NCBI GenBank assembly: GCA_018524725.1
Contig: JAEUWP010000219.1
Coordinates: forward strand, 1-64,000
DNA: 64,000 bases
Direction of reading: 5' to 3'
From: Podaxis mareebaensis
Lineage: Eukaryota; Basidiomycota; Agaricomycetes; Agaricales; Agaricaceae
Part shown: one piece after another, positions 10,849 through 27,800 of the stretch
Numbering within the stretch: position 1 is the first letter of the stretch
Layout of the letters: every line of letters starts with the position of its first letter
The notes under the pieces: model-generated
Databases searched by the model: none
What the model was told of the DNA's origin: nothing
The model's input: the letters and a program-made list of their open reading frames with translations, nothing else
Position numbers and translations under genes: made by a program

Positions 10849-13800
10849 ATGGCAGCCCATGGGCACCTTTCGCCCCCAATGACACTGTTCCACAACTGGC
10901 CAGGCTCTCCTCCGTCCGACTCCTCGGTCTCGGTCCGATCGTGCTCGTCCATCGGCGGTCTCAGCTCCTCATCCTCCCTGGCCTCTACCTTTTCAGACAT
11001 TTCACAACAACCGTCCTCCCCCCAACACTCAACCGGCACCAAGACACACGCCTTCTTTGCTTCTCCCTTTGCCACCGACACTCAGCTTCCATCACGACCC
11101 GACATGCCGCCCTCCGATCTCAACGCCATTTCAACTCCCACCCCGGCACGCTCTATCACAGCCGACTTTTTCAGCACTCCCGTCCGCGCACCTACTCCAC
11201 CCAAGACTACGACAAAGGCCTCGAGTATACTTGCCGCCATACATCCCTCTCGCATATTCCCCTCCCGCTACACGTCTCGCAACCCGCGGGATGAAGCAGA
11301 GGAGAGCATCGTAAGCACAACAGCCAGTACAAGGAAGACCAAACCCGAGTTGCTCTTTCTTGATCTGGGTTATGGACGAGCAGGAGAGGAGCACACAAGT
11401 CCAGTGTTGTCGGACACGGACAGCTCACGACTGGTATCCGACGGCAACTTTACGCTGATCCCGTCTCCACATGGGCAGCACTGCCGAGATCTGTCGTCGC
11501 TGTCCTCCATCAGCACATCATCGTCTTCAACACATTCCTCCCTCGCTCTACCCGAGTCCACAAATCCACACCGTCTGCCTACACCTCCTCCGCCTTCCCC
11601 TCTCTCTTCCCACGCCTTGCACTTTCCTAACAACAGCGCGGATGAACCCACTCCACGGCCTTCTCATCTAGAACCGAACTATACCAAACATGACAATGAC
11701 GCTGATGACGACGAAGACGATGCCCATGCACGTGTAGAACCCGCTCCAGGCTGTATCATCACCTCAAGCCCACCATGTATATCCCACCCAACGTCCATCA
11801 CTGCACTGTTTTCCCCGAAACTCACTGTAACGCCTCCTCCCGATACCACCACATTTACCTCGGCAGCTGCAACAACACCAGATCGTAGCACCGTTACGTC
11901 ACCCTCACCTCCACCCTCATTGTCACTAGAACCCCAGACCAGTAACACGGTGCTCCACCTCGTACGTCCTCTTGGCCAGGGTGCTTTTTCGAGCGTTTGG
12001 CTGGCAGAGGACAAGTCCCGTGTTCCGCTTACTATCCGTTCGAAAAAATCGGTCCGCGATCTCCGGCGGAAGGCCAGTTTGGCCAACCTTTCGCGTCGAT
12101 CGAGTGTGCGTAGTGGCGTGCCTCACAGCAGCAATAACAGCATCGTCAGCCTAAGTCGCAAGTCGAGCCTTGAGGACAAAGTCACTGCGCTGGAACGAAA
12201 TGACAGTTTGCGTATGCGCAGACTGAGGCTCAAAGTTCGGGGTACCCGGCCTATGGGTTTCGATACGAATTACCTTGATGAACGACATGGGAAGATGGGT
12301 ATAGGGAGGACCGAGTTTGGCGTCCTGGAGCCTTCGAGTTCGACTGTGATTTCGGATGAGCCTAATCTAGGCTTTACGTCCCCGCCACTCACTGCCTCGA
12401 ATTCACTTTCTGTGGATGTGAATCACGGAGAGGACGGAGTGCGCCGAAAGAGTTCGAAACGGGGAAGACTGGTTGCGGTCAAGATGACACCTAGGCGGGC
12501 AATCTTGACTGGGTCGGGCCGATCGAAGACGACGAAGCGTGAGAGGGAGGAAGAAGAAGAGAGGACGAGGGTTGGATTCGTTAGAGAAGTCGAAGTGCTC
12601 AAGGTGAGTTCCTTCTTTATCTCATCTTTTTCTTGGTTTTTTTCCGTTGCGATTTGTTGCGATTTTGTGATGATCGTGTTCGCCCTTTGCTGCTGGATGT
12701 TGTGGGGAGGTTCAAACGAAGGCAGGAAGGGAGTTTTCTGAGTCTGTGTGTGTGTACGGGATATTTATACCCTCAGATGCACGCACGGGCGGTGATGGCG
12801 CCAAAGCCTGATGCATTGGTGTGGGGCAAAAGTGGGCTCTTTTCCCCTGCTAGATCAATGGCTGTTATACGTTCCACATTGTCCCTGCATTCCCGCTCGT
12901 CGGCTGCTTCGGCCTAAGGGTTGGGAGTAGAGTCGTGTGCGGGCCATCTGGATGGATTTTATCATTGGTTTTCTGTGCTGCTTAAAGCAGGATGTGGCGG
13001 TTGTAGAATGTTCGTTACCAATCTGTGGATTGGATGCGGTTGCGGTGGCATATTGCACACAACAAAGAAGGGAGAAGAGGGGGGGAGGAAAGAAAGAGTG
13101 TCCTGATGGAATCGTATATATCCCCCTTGACGTTTCTTGCTTACCTTGATGCCAATCACAAGGTCAGGCCCAAGCATGGAACCTGTTGGCAAAAACTCAT
13201 CGGACGCCCATAGATGACGTCTATGGGCTCAGGGCGCGTCTCGCTCATGATAAAGGCTGATAGACGCTCTTCTTAGGTTGGCTTCGGCGCTGGATGCCGA
13301 GGCCAGCTGACTCGCCGATTCCCTCCCGATTCATTGACTGAATGTTCAGTGCAGTGTCTTGTTTGCGGGATGGAATTCTGGCTTTCGAATTGCTATTCCT
13401 GGTTCCTTCTATCGCACTTGCGATAGAGGTCTGTTTGACTTTTCTTTCTTTCGCCTTCTTACGACACATCATTGTTGATACATTTTTTCTGACAATATGC
13501 GCATTTCTCTAGCACATATCGCACCCTAATATCACGGTTCTCCTCGAACATATGTCAACGTCGTCGCATCATATCTTGGTCTTGCCATATCTTCCTGGCG
13601 GTGACCTACTAGGACTCGTTAACAACGATATTGCGTGGTCTAAACTTGGTCCGCTCACCTTCTTTCTAACCGCCATCATTGACACCTGATTGACACCTGG
13701 TTGTAGGCGAGAATGTTCTTCGACGGATATGGTGCGAACTGTGCAAAGCTGTTGGGTGGATGCACGGCGTCGGTCTCGTGCATCGCGACATCAAACTCGA

Positions 13801-14912
13801 AAGTATGTCCTCTTCGTCCCCATCTCCAGTCTCCTAACATAGCACTCATTACACTTCTTTTATCAACAGACATCCTCCTAACGACGCCGGCTTTCTCCTC
13901 TCTCACGCCCGACTCTGCGCGCCCAACACTCGAAACACTCCCAACTCCGCCCTCACCCCTGATTAAACTTACCGACTTTGGACTTTCGCGGTTCATCGAG
14001 GTCGATGAGAACACAGGAGAGGGTGAGCTTCTTTGGACGAGGTGCGGTAGTGAAGCCTACGCTGCGCCAGAATTGGTCATGGGCACCGGAAGCGTTCGTG
14101 CACAGGCCGCCAGAAAGCGTCGTTCAATACCTCCAACTGCCAATGGGGAAGGTGGTGATGATAATGTTCGAGGGTTTTATGATGCACGCGAGACGGACGC
14201 TTGGGCGTGTGGTGTGGTGCTTTATGCACTTGTAGGGAGACGATTGCCTTTTGGTGAGGGTGTTGGTGCGGCGCAGAACCAGCAGCAGCAGAATAGGATC
14301 GGAGGAGATGGTGCGCCTGGATATGGACATGGACGTGGAAGGGGAAGTGTTGCCGAGAGGAGGCATTGGCTGATGAGGATTGCGAGGGGGGAGTATGAGT
14401 GGCCCGATGTCAACGCGAATGCTAGCTCTGTCACGAATGGAGAGGACAGTGGGCGTGAAGAGTTGGTAGGGCAGACTCTGGTCAAGTCCGAAGGTGCGAA
14501 ACGCATCGTGGGGAGATTGCTTGTGCGAGACGCGAGGAAACGAGCGAGGATCATGGATTTGTGGGATGATGCGTGGATGTGGGGTCCTGGTGGGGGCTTG
14601 GCTGTTGATATGACTCAGGAGGAGTGGAGGGAGCGCGAACGAGAACGAGAGCGTGATCGGGAACGTGTTGGACTTGGGGTTGATTTTGGAGAAGCTGAGA
14701 TGAGGATTCCGCAGATTGTGAAGGATGGGGAGGATACGACGATCGACACGGATTATGTAGATGAGGGTCGGTTCTTGGATGAGGGGTTGGGTGACGGTGG
14801 GGAGGGTGAGGAGGGTGAGGAGGAGGAATGTGATGAAGTTGTGGATGGAGAAGAAGGGTGGTTGCTTGATCAGGAGGGGATTGGAAGTGTTGCGCGTCAG
14901 GAGGTTGTGTGA
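10849..14912 (+). CDS. Ser/Thr protein kinase with large N-lobe insert
   Basis: Four exons (10849-12603, 13513-13648, 13707-13802, 13870-14912) give 1009 residues. Residues 1-370 are Ser/Thr/Pro-rich and probably disordered. The kinase domain has a Gly loop LGQGAFSSVW (375-384), VAVK with Lys545, HRDIKLEN (656-663, catalytic Asp658), DFG (698-700), and GSEAYAAPE ending at 730. The HRDIKLEN and SEAYAAPE signatures suggest a CAMK-like kinase. Between the Gly loop and the VAVK lysine lie about 160 extra Ser/Arg-rich residues. A smaller insert (AFSSLTPDSARP...) precedes the DFG segment. The tail is acidic, with an (ER)n stretch before it. The first intron is 909 nt with canonical ends; the others are 58 and 67 nt, and intron 2 has a weak GTCCGC donor. 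ATG 10849 is the first Met in the frame. The pathway is unknown. Confidence 0.88.
13206..13228. other. 23-bp inverted repeat inside the kinase intron 1
   Basis: Nine-base arms GCCCATAGA / TCTATGGGC flank TGACG, so the centre reads TGACGTCT, close to a CRE/bZIP site. It sits in the unusually long 909-nt intron (12604-13512), which otherwise shows nothing recognisable. Confidence 0.6.
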
Positions 14913-15431
14913 CGAGACAGCTGGGTTATCGGTGCCTCTGCGATGAAGTCCCTCGACGGCGTATTCGACCAAACTGAAGAAATTCATTTCCCCCGATGCC
15001 CTGTTCTTTCTACTCGTGTTGTTCCATGAAGCGGTGCATCCGCACCAGTATGTCGATTGTGTGGCGATTTCTGTTTTCATGTTTCAAAACCTGTATACGT
15101 TTAACATTATTTATCCTTATTCCCCATCCTACCTCCCTGTTGTTGTTCTGCCTGCCCGGTTTTCGCCTGTGTTCAACCTTGCCTCGTGTACATACCCAAC
15201 CATACATACGTATCATGTTCATGGCTCTCAAGTCAGTCTCACCTCAAATTGTCATTACCTTACGATTGTGTACATGTGCATACATACGCGTATTACGTTT
15301 CCCCTTGTTGTATGCCCCGCCTGTTTGTTCTCCGGTTATTTCTCTCGCACACTAGATGGCACGTTTTAGTACTTAATGTTTTCGTATACTCATTCATAGA
15401 ATGGGCGTTCCTTTTTACAGTGGTCCTTATA
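14913..15431. other. Intergenic, no gene seen
   Basis: This is the 3' flank of the kinase. It is pyrimidine-rich and AT-rich with several short open stretches but no recognisable product. Confidence 0.55.
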
Positions 15432-15621
15432 CAGTCAACTCTGTCATAACGCACGCTTGTCATAACCCATACCCTGTCACGGCCCATAGTAATATCTACC
15501 GGTGGCAAAGTCAACTTTTTCGTGCTTGGACCCTTCCTGTATCCCATACTCTGTTATACCCCATTGCCTGAACACGGGACAAAGTGCTATGGGTTATGTC
15601 AGGTTATGGCAGAGTTGACTG
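15432..15621. mobile_element. 190-bp MITE with CAGTCAACTCTG termini and TA duplication (pogo/Tc1-mariner type)
   Basis: The left end TA-CAGTCAACTCTGTCATAAC (15430 on) is matched by its inverted copy ending at 15621 and followed by TA. The terminal match covers 19 bases with one mismatch. A second inverted match (TGTCATAACCCATA versus TGACATAACCCATAG) extends the fold further in. CAG termini, a TA target duplication and no coding capacity fit a non-autonomous pogo/Fot1-like element. It ends 88 bp before the MCP1-like start codon and so lies in that promoter or 5' UTR. Confidence 0.75.
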
Positions 15622-15709
15622 TACATATCACACCTAAAATAGTAATTGAATATGACACCATTTGCCGACCCTGGTGGTCATCCTACCACTGACTACCCTC
15701 CTCACCGTC

Positions 15710-16592
15710 ATGTCGAACCCCAGAACACCAGATAAATCCAACGGGAGTAGCACCCGAAAGACTATAGCCAGCGTGCTCACCACAGTCGCACATGCATCGG
15801 CTCCATTCATCAGCACGTTTCTTCTCATACACCTCGCGGCACCCGCACTCGCGAACGTAGGCGGGACTGGGTTGGCTTCGCAAACCATGGTACGCCTCCT
15901 GTATCCTACTTCTCAGTTCATATTAACCTTGGCGATGATTAACTGGAATGCAGTTATTGGGGCGTGAATACTACCAGACCAATTTCGGAGAGAAATACCT
16001 CGTACTGGGACCTATCACCGTACACGCCCTAGCCGGAATATCCAAACGTCTCTTCTTGCTCTCTACTTCACCCCTCGCTGCGAACCGGGGTGTAGAGGCA
16101 AAGGCAGAGGACAAGTCCGTCGAGCCTACGCCGGGGTCAACAACGTCTTTGCTTAGACCCTTGACAAGTCTGTTAAGTCTAACAGGCTACGCGACTGCTC
16201 TCTACTTCCTGCCCATTCACTTCTTCGTGCATCGCGATTACCCTGCTTTGCCTAACGAACCTATATACTCTGTTGGTCCTTCTTCTCTTGACTTTGAATA
16301 TGTCAAGTACGGATTACATACTTGGCCTTGGAGGAGCTGGTTTTTATACGCTGGACTCGTCGGTTCTGCCGCCCTTCATGCCGCCGACGGCGCCGTCTTG
16401 ATGTACAATACATTCAAAGGAACTTGGGGAGGTTTGTCACGGAAAACACGGAGGACTCTCGCGATTGGTGGTGTAGTTCTTCCAGTCATTTTGGGACTTG
16501 TTGGGGTTGCGAGAGAACCTCCCATGATCATGTCGTTTTTGGAGAATAGATATAAAGTTGCGTATATGCAGTCGAATGTATTCCGGACATAG
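15710..16592 (+). CDS. MCP1: Mitochondrial Mcp1-like membrane protein (DUF1691 type)
   Basis: Two exons (15710-15889 and 15954-16592, 64-nt intron) give 272 residues. The protein has about five hydrophobic helices: residues 24-45, the region around VLGPITVHALAGI, TSLLSLTGYATALYFLPIHF, AGLVGSAALHAADGAVL and IGGVVLPVILGLVGVA. It also has a His/Arg pattern typical of this family of outer-mitochondrial-membrane proteins (HFFVHRD in the middle). In yeast, Mcp1 works with Vps13 in lipid exchange and suppresses loss of the ER-mitochondria contact complex ERMES. The assignment rests on my recognition of the fold pattern and length, not on a search. It is convergent with the ATPase gene, with 117 bp between stop codons. 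A MITE lies 88 bp upstream. Confidence 0.62.
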
Positions 16593-16709
16593 CTAAGGAC
16601 TTAATGTTACACTAGTGTAAATACCATCGCTATGAGATGATCATGATCCAGATATCCAATGATGGTTCCATCCGTTATCGTGAAATATGATATTAATAGA
16701 TGTTGTGAG

Positions 16710-21641
<4,932 letters not shown>

Positions 21642-23386
21642 AGTGACCAGAGAGTCCCCGTCGGTAAGAACACAAGGTCCGCGAGAAATAATGTTTTAGC
21701 TCTTTATACTTTTTACTCAACCCTTCCTCTTGAATACCCACTGTCTCGGATGGAATATCATACCGAATGGGGACGAAGTTTTGAGCCCTTCCATTGGAAT
21801 TCGTTGAGTTTGATACGTCATGGAAGTGGCGCGCGGTATGAGAGTACTTCTCCAGCGAACGGCCAAAAACCCGCATCCACAGGGAAATTGAAGTGCCCAG
21901 AACACACAGAGATGGAGCTATTTATGTTTCCTCCATTCAGCGTCGAACCGAATTGCAACGAAGCGGTAGCGGCCATTGTTGATTGTGTGGAGATCTTTCA
22001 GGCTAGCCAAGGCACGAGGGGAAGGATTGACTTGGTTGTAGAGGCTTCGTCACCTTGTGCCTCGAGCAGGACAGCCTTAAACGAGTTAGTGCAGGCCTTT
22101 TGCCAAGTCTTCTGTGATCCCACGTCTTCGGAAGACTGAACACGTACAGCGACTGGGTCTCCAGATCCAGAAGGCTAAAGGAAGCAATCCATTTCTGAGT
22201 AAGATTGTCTATCTGTCATGTTTTGCGAGATCGCAGATATTCCATGAGGACCGGGAGGAAGTTCCGCTTTACGCCCAAGCGACCGTTGGAAATTCCACGT
22301 ATCCTGGTTTACTGATCCCCGGATCGTACGGTGTGAAGCTGGTATGCAAAGATTTCAAAACAATAAGCAAATGATGCCAAAGCTGGCACCTCGGAACGAA
22401 CAGGCATGTAGTGGTGGCGTGACTATAGCTGACTGTCGCGAGCGCGTAAATACCCAGAATTGATGCCAGGAAAAAGCAGCCCAACCAAACGCAATGGTCC
22501 ATCAGACATTGAGTATGAGAGGATCCACATTTCTATTGCTACAATTGCAAATCGATTTTGCGTACCAACATTAACCTTCCGAAATCCTATAGATTCCCTC
22601 AGCCACTTGCGTATGCTCGCATACGGTGTTACCCGAGGGAATCGCGAAGAACCAAGATGACTTAATCCTGGCATCTTTCAGGCTTGAAGCACCCACGAGG
22701 TCTTAGATGGATGCTTCCGGCAGAAACAATTTCAATCGAAGCAAGAATCAATAAACGTGGCAGTGGAGAACTGTTGAGAACGACATTTTGAGGTCCGTGG
22801 GTACACCAAGGCTCGAAAAAAGGGTCTTTTCCCTGAGGACATCGAGCGGAAATCTGTGACGAAGGGAAGGAGGTCTATTTGTGTGGAGTGGATCTTTGAA
22901 GGGATCAATCCGAGTTGATCTATATCATCATAACTTATGCTTTCCCCGGTTACACGCCCTATCATAATCGCACGAACCCCTTCTCACTCATCGTTCTTTC
23001 TTTCCCCCCGAGCTCCCTTCTCGTCGGAGGGCAGGATCCTTGCTCCATTTCACGGACTCTGATGTTGGAGGGCTCCTTCGGAAGACCAAGACCGGTTTTT
23101 GGCTGCCACTCTGAGCCAGAGTTGATATTCATCTCGAGAACGGCGAAGTTCCCCTTCAACAGAGGACTTAGGGAGGCACCAAACCTCTTTTATGGAAGTT
23201 GCAGTTCACTTCCCCGACGTTGGTCTAATAATATCACTCATCTTGTGTCGGCATGCCTTCAGAAGACGGCGCACCCTCCCCGACAAATGTCCAGCTGAAC
23301 ACCAAGTGTGTCTTAGAGTGACAGGTACGAGACACGGTCGAGGGGTCCTGAGCGGTCTGGGTCAGGTCGCAGAGGGCTCTTGAGAG
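21642..23386. other. Divergent intergenic region, no gene recognised
   Basis: About 1.7 kb separates the ATPase start from the cerato-platanin promoter. Several short open frames occur on both strands, none with recognisable domains or consistent splice joins. It probably carries both promoters. Confidence 0.5.
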
Positions 23387-23392
23387 TATAAA
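23387..23392 (+). promoter_or_regulatory. TATA box of the cerato-platanin gene
   Basis: TATAAA in the context GAGTATAAAGTG lies 73 bp before the start codon. This is a well-placed core promoter for a gene usually expressed at high level. Confidence 0.6.
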
Positions 23393-23459
23393 GTGCGCTC
23401 GCTGCAAGATGCCTCGTCAAGTTGCAATCCAAGCCACTTACACAACAGTCCAAGTCACT

Positions 23460-23900
23460 ATGAAGTTCACCTCCGCTCTCGCTGCTATCACCCTTGCTGC
23501 TTCTTCCGCTATGGCAGCTTCCGTCACCTACGATTCGGTCTACGACCAAAAGACTGGGTCCCTCTCGACCGTCGCTTGTTCTAACGGTCCGAACGGCCTC
23601 CTCACTCGCGGATACAAGACTTTCGGAGACCTCCCGGGATTCCCATATATCGGAGGCGCTTCTGCCGTCACCGGTTGGAACTCGGCAGAGTGTGGCACTT
23701 GCTGGGAGCTGACCTTTACCAACGCTGATGGCAGCAAGAAGTCGATTAATGTCACGGCAGTTGACTATACTGCAAGCGGTTTTAATATCGCCCTGACCGC
23801 AATGAATGACTTGACCGGTGGGCATGGAGTGGAGTATGGAGTTGTTGATGTTACGTCCAGGAAGGTAGACCCGACTGGTTGCGGCTTCAAGGCCACTTGA
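23460..23900 (+). CDS. Cerato-platanin family secreted protein
   Basis: A single exon encodes 146 residues. Residues 1-19 (MKFTSALAAITLAASSAMA) form a signal peptide. The mature part starts SVTYDSVYD and contains the family signatures CSNGPNGL, GWNSAECGTCWEL and the C-terminal CGF, with the four cysteines that make two disulfides. Members are small secreted beta-barrel proteins related to expansins. They bind chitin oligomers, lie in cell walls and on surfaces, and can act as elicitors in plant-associated fungi. An in-frame ATG 51 bp upstream (23409) would add residues before the signal peptide, and the 23460 ATG gives a proper signal sequence, so I chose it. Most family members have few or no introns, as here. 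Confidence 0.95.
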   Translation: MKFTSALAAITLAASSAMAASVTYDSVYDQKTGSLSTVACSNGPNGLLTRGYKTFGDLPGFPYIGGASAVTGWNSAECGTCWELTFTNADGSKKSINVTAVDYTASGFNIALTAMNDLTGGHGVEYGVVDVTSRKVDPTGCGFKAT

Positions 23901-24898
23901 AAGGCGATCTAGTAAGTTATTGTTATCTTTGAGTATCCGGATTATTCCTGACACGGCCACGCCAGAATATTCAATTCTGGTATCTTGTATGGACTTGGTG
24001 TTTATTACGGGCTCGCGTATATTGTATTTTGCCGAGTGAGATGTTGGTTTTGCAGTCCGGTGAATTTGAGCGGTGGTCACAACGCACGTAAAAACATACG
24101 AAGGTTCGGCTCCTGCCAGCGGCGAGGTCCTCTTGATTAAGGGTGATAGTACAGCTCCGTCAAGGGCTATATTAGTCTATATTCCGCAGCATAAATAATT
24201 ATTGGAGCATTATCCATGAGTTTCCCGGGGGACAAGCTGAGCCTGTTCGTTCAAATCTTGAAACCGAGACTACGCATGCAGGCGAGGTGGTTCTGAACCT
24301 CTTCTTTACATTTCTCGGGTGCTTGTTCACCGTATTTGAGGAAGCAGTCGTCCCTTGCGGATTTGGTTTGGGGACAAGCACAGCATCTGTTGGAGTCAGT
24401 GAGTATACTCAATTCCTTCAAGGCATGTATTTACACACGGTTTGAGGCCTTGCGGGTTCAAAGGGTTTTGTTTGGGATCTGTGGGGTTATACGGCTTTTC
24501 TTGGACGGCAGGTGAAGACGAGCCCGACCACCAAGAAGTGATCTGGTGCATATTAGATAGTAGATGAACTTAGGAACACATCTGTACTTACTTTTTCAAA
24601 CATGCTGGCAAACAACAGTAAATAGGGGGAATGTAGTGGAGGTTAGCGGGAGGCAGCGGGAAAGTACAGTCTGGACTTCTGTTTTGTAATTTCACCATCC
24701 GTGATGGTGCTGCATCACGTGCATTTCCCTATTTGGGATAGGGTTAATATGCCGATGTACGTTTTGGCAGTGCGAACGATATCCAGGCGCCGCTACAAGT
24801 TCCCCAAAGCTCCTTTGGCTTCCTTCCTTCTTTTTACGTTCATGCTTCACTGAGCTGTTGTCAGTACACTACGGAAGTCTACTCTATAACGGGATTCA
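23901..24898. other. Intergenic region with a small palindrome and an E-box
   Basis: No gene is seen. CACCATC-CGT-GATGGTG (24693-24709) is a 7-bp inverted repeat. It is followed by CACGTG (24716-24721), a bHLH-type site, about 180 bp before the ABC transporter start codon. This could be regulatory. Confidence 0.45.
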
Positions 24899-27800
24899 AT
24901 GCGGACTCTGTGGTATCTGATACTCCTGGGGGTCATATCCTTCTCAGCCCGTGCACAGACATGCGAAAACTATGGCACACCAAACGGATCAAACTGCTCA
25001 TGTCCGACAGGATTTGGGGGAGAGACGTGTTCGCAACCTGCCTGCGGGGGCACTATCTTCCAAGGATCTCAACGACCGCTCGTGCCAGCCTCTTCGGGAT
25101 TCGCCAATCTCACCAGTGCTGGTTGTTCTTGCCAGAATGGTTGGACAGGGACGGGGTGCAATGTGTGCACGAGTACCAGCTCCTGTCAGAGTGCTTTCTC
25201 TTCATTGGGGCAGTCTATAGGCTCTGGGTCGGTGTTTGGTGGGCAGACAGGGCAAAATGACACCCTGGTGTGCAACACTTCGCCGAGGGTGTGGGCCGCG
25301 GGACAGATGAGCTGCCAGGTTAATGTACGTACTTGATGCCCTGCTATTAACATTCCTTGCTCATACCACCCTTAGAATCCTACGCTCCAAGCCCTTTACC
25401 CTCGACAATCCACCCTGAATATCATGCGAACACGCCAACCTTCCCTCACTCCATTGCCAAATTCGACAGCGTTCGGCGATGCTCAGACTATCTACGCCCA
25501 GCTCTTCTATGATGGCGTGGAGCAGTTCTATTGCCACGCGAATTCATGTACACAAGAAGTTAATGATTCAGATGGAAGTGCTAACTGGCGCTGTAACAAC
25601 TTAAAATGCACCTGCCGACCTGGGACCACCTTCTGCGGCGGAGTACCTGCAAGTGACCTCACTAGCCCCATTAATGGGCTAGTTGACACTCTCGACATCG
25701 AATGTGGTGCCGTCAATGCTTCCACTAATTCTGCTTCTTGCAGTTTCAAGCAAGAGACGCTCCAATCACTCTTCGGCCCTGGTGGACTTACACTTGATGG
25801 GTGCACATTCGGAGAATGTGTGAGACAGGGGGTGATTGATAACGGTGGAAACTTGACGGACGCTACAACTACTGAGGAAGGCGGTTCGGGTCTTAGCGGT
25901 GGTGTCATCGCTGGTCTAGCTGTCGTTGGAGGACTCGTTCTCCTGGCACTGCTCACATTAGCATGGGGCCTTATACAACAGAGAAAGGCGAGGATATCCG
26001 GCTTGAAAGATATAAACCGACGGAGGATTGCCCTGGAATGGGTTGATCTCACATATGTCATCCCTGGGTCACAGACCCGCACGTTTTGGGGGTGGTTTAG
26101 TAGGAGTGATAGTGATACTAATAGCGAGAAAACTATTCTCAATGCGCTGCACGGGCGTGTGGATCCTGGGCAAATGATGGCTATTCTGGGACCTAGCGGT
26201 GCGTGCCCCTTGCAAACACGATGCATTACGTTGTGGCTAATCACACAAATGTCTTTTAGGCGCTGGAAAGACTACTTTGGTGGAGATTCTTGCGGGGAAG
26301 AGCAAATCAGGTGTGATATCTGGTCAAGTTCTTACCCCGTCCGGTGAGGATCTCCAGGGAAGTCCTCGGATTGGATTCGTGCCACAACAAGACATACTTC
26401 CTCCTATGCTCACTGTATTCGAAGCCCTGCTCTTCGCCGCCCGTTTGCGATTGCCTGAAAGCATTCCCGACACGGAGAAGCAAGAAAGGGTTCATGCATT
26501 GTTAGAAAAGCTTGGTATTGAGAACATCAGAAACGCGCGCATTGGAGATAACACCGGTGGAAAAGCTCGTGGAATTAGCGGTGGAGAAATGAGGAGGGTT
26601 AGTATCGGATTAGAACTTATTTCCTCACCAGATATTCTTATTCTCGATGAGCCCACTTCTGGTGAGATATTTTATCCGGTAGCAGTTGATAGTTCCAGTC
26701 TTACCGGGTGAACACTTGCAGGGCTTGATTCGGTCTCTGCCGCTCGCGTCGCAAGCGTGCTCCACGACATCGCTCATGATCCCGTCAATCCGATTCCCGT
26801 AATTACATCCATCCATCAACCAAGGTGTGTGTCCAGTTTTCGGCCGTACGTACCAATATGCTGACAATGTCCCAGCTCGCAACTGTATCAGCAGTTCGAC
26901 ACCATTCTTGTGCTCTCACAGGGCCATGCACTCTACTCCGGCGCAGGCTCAATGGCTCCCATTGAATACTTCAAAGCCAATGCAGCAAACGTTGTACCGG
27001 CTTACCCACAAGGTTACAACGTAGCCGATTACCTCCTTGAAGTTGCCAGTGACCCGCCAGTCGGTTTGTTCGAACTGTCACCCCATAAACATCATTCCCA
27101 TGGTCACGGCTCGAATGGTGAAGTTCCGGACAAGGAACACACATTGCTGCAACAGGAGGGTGGAAACAAGGAGAGTGCGGACGGCCTGGTTACTCTGAAT
27201 GGTGGTGCTTCTCATCCGCATAGAGTCAGACTGAGGCACCGGTCGAGATATGCGACGACGTTCTTGACTCAACTGCAATATCTGTCGGGGAGGGAGTGGA
27301 AGATTCTTCGAAGGTATGCTAAGCGGGTCCAGTTGTGTCGCCCATCTGACGCGTCGTCTACAGGGACAGGTCACTGTTTATCACTCATGTAGCGGTCGCG
27401 AGTGTCCTTGGAGTCTTCTGTGGTACGTCGACCTCTCCCGATGCCGGCTTTTGGTGTTGAGTCCTGTTCCAGGTGGTCTTTATTACCAGACTGATACCTC
27501 CATCGCCGGCTTCCAATCTCGTGTCGGTTGTTTGTTCTTCTTGGTAAGGAATCCCTTGTCTCTACATACCCCTCCGCGATGCTGACGTAGCTATAGGGTG
27601 CCCTTATTGCCTTCTCATCTCTCAGTGCACTTTATAATATCGTTGAGATTCGACCCCTTTTCCTTCGTGAACGCTCCAGCGCGTACTACAGCCCTACGTC
27701 TTGGCTCCTTTCTCGCTTCTTTTTTGATATGATACCACTTCGCCTGATACCAACTATCATCGTTTCCACTGTGTAAGTCTGGCCCACAGTCTCTTTCGGC

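Noticed and set aside
14124..15080. 318-codon minus-strand frame opposite the kinase
   Set aside because: It is antisense to the kinase catalytic domain, and its product is a low-complexity shadow.
25528..26244. 238-codon minus-strand frame opposite the ABC transporter
   Set aside because: It is antisense to the EGF/TM/NBD coding sequence, with no recognisable features.
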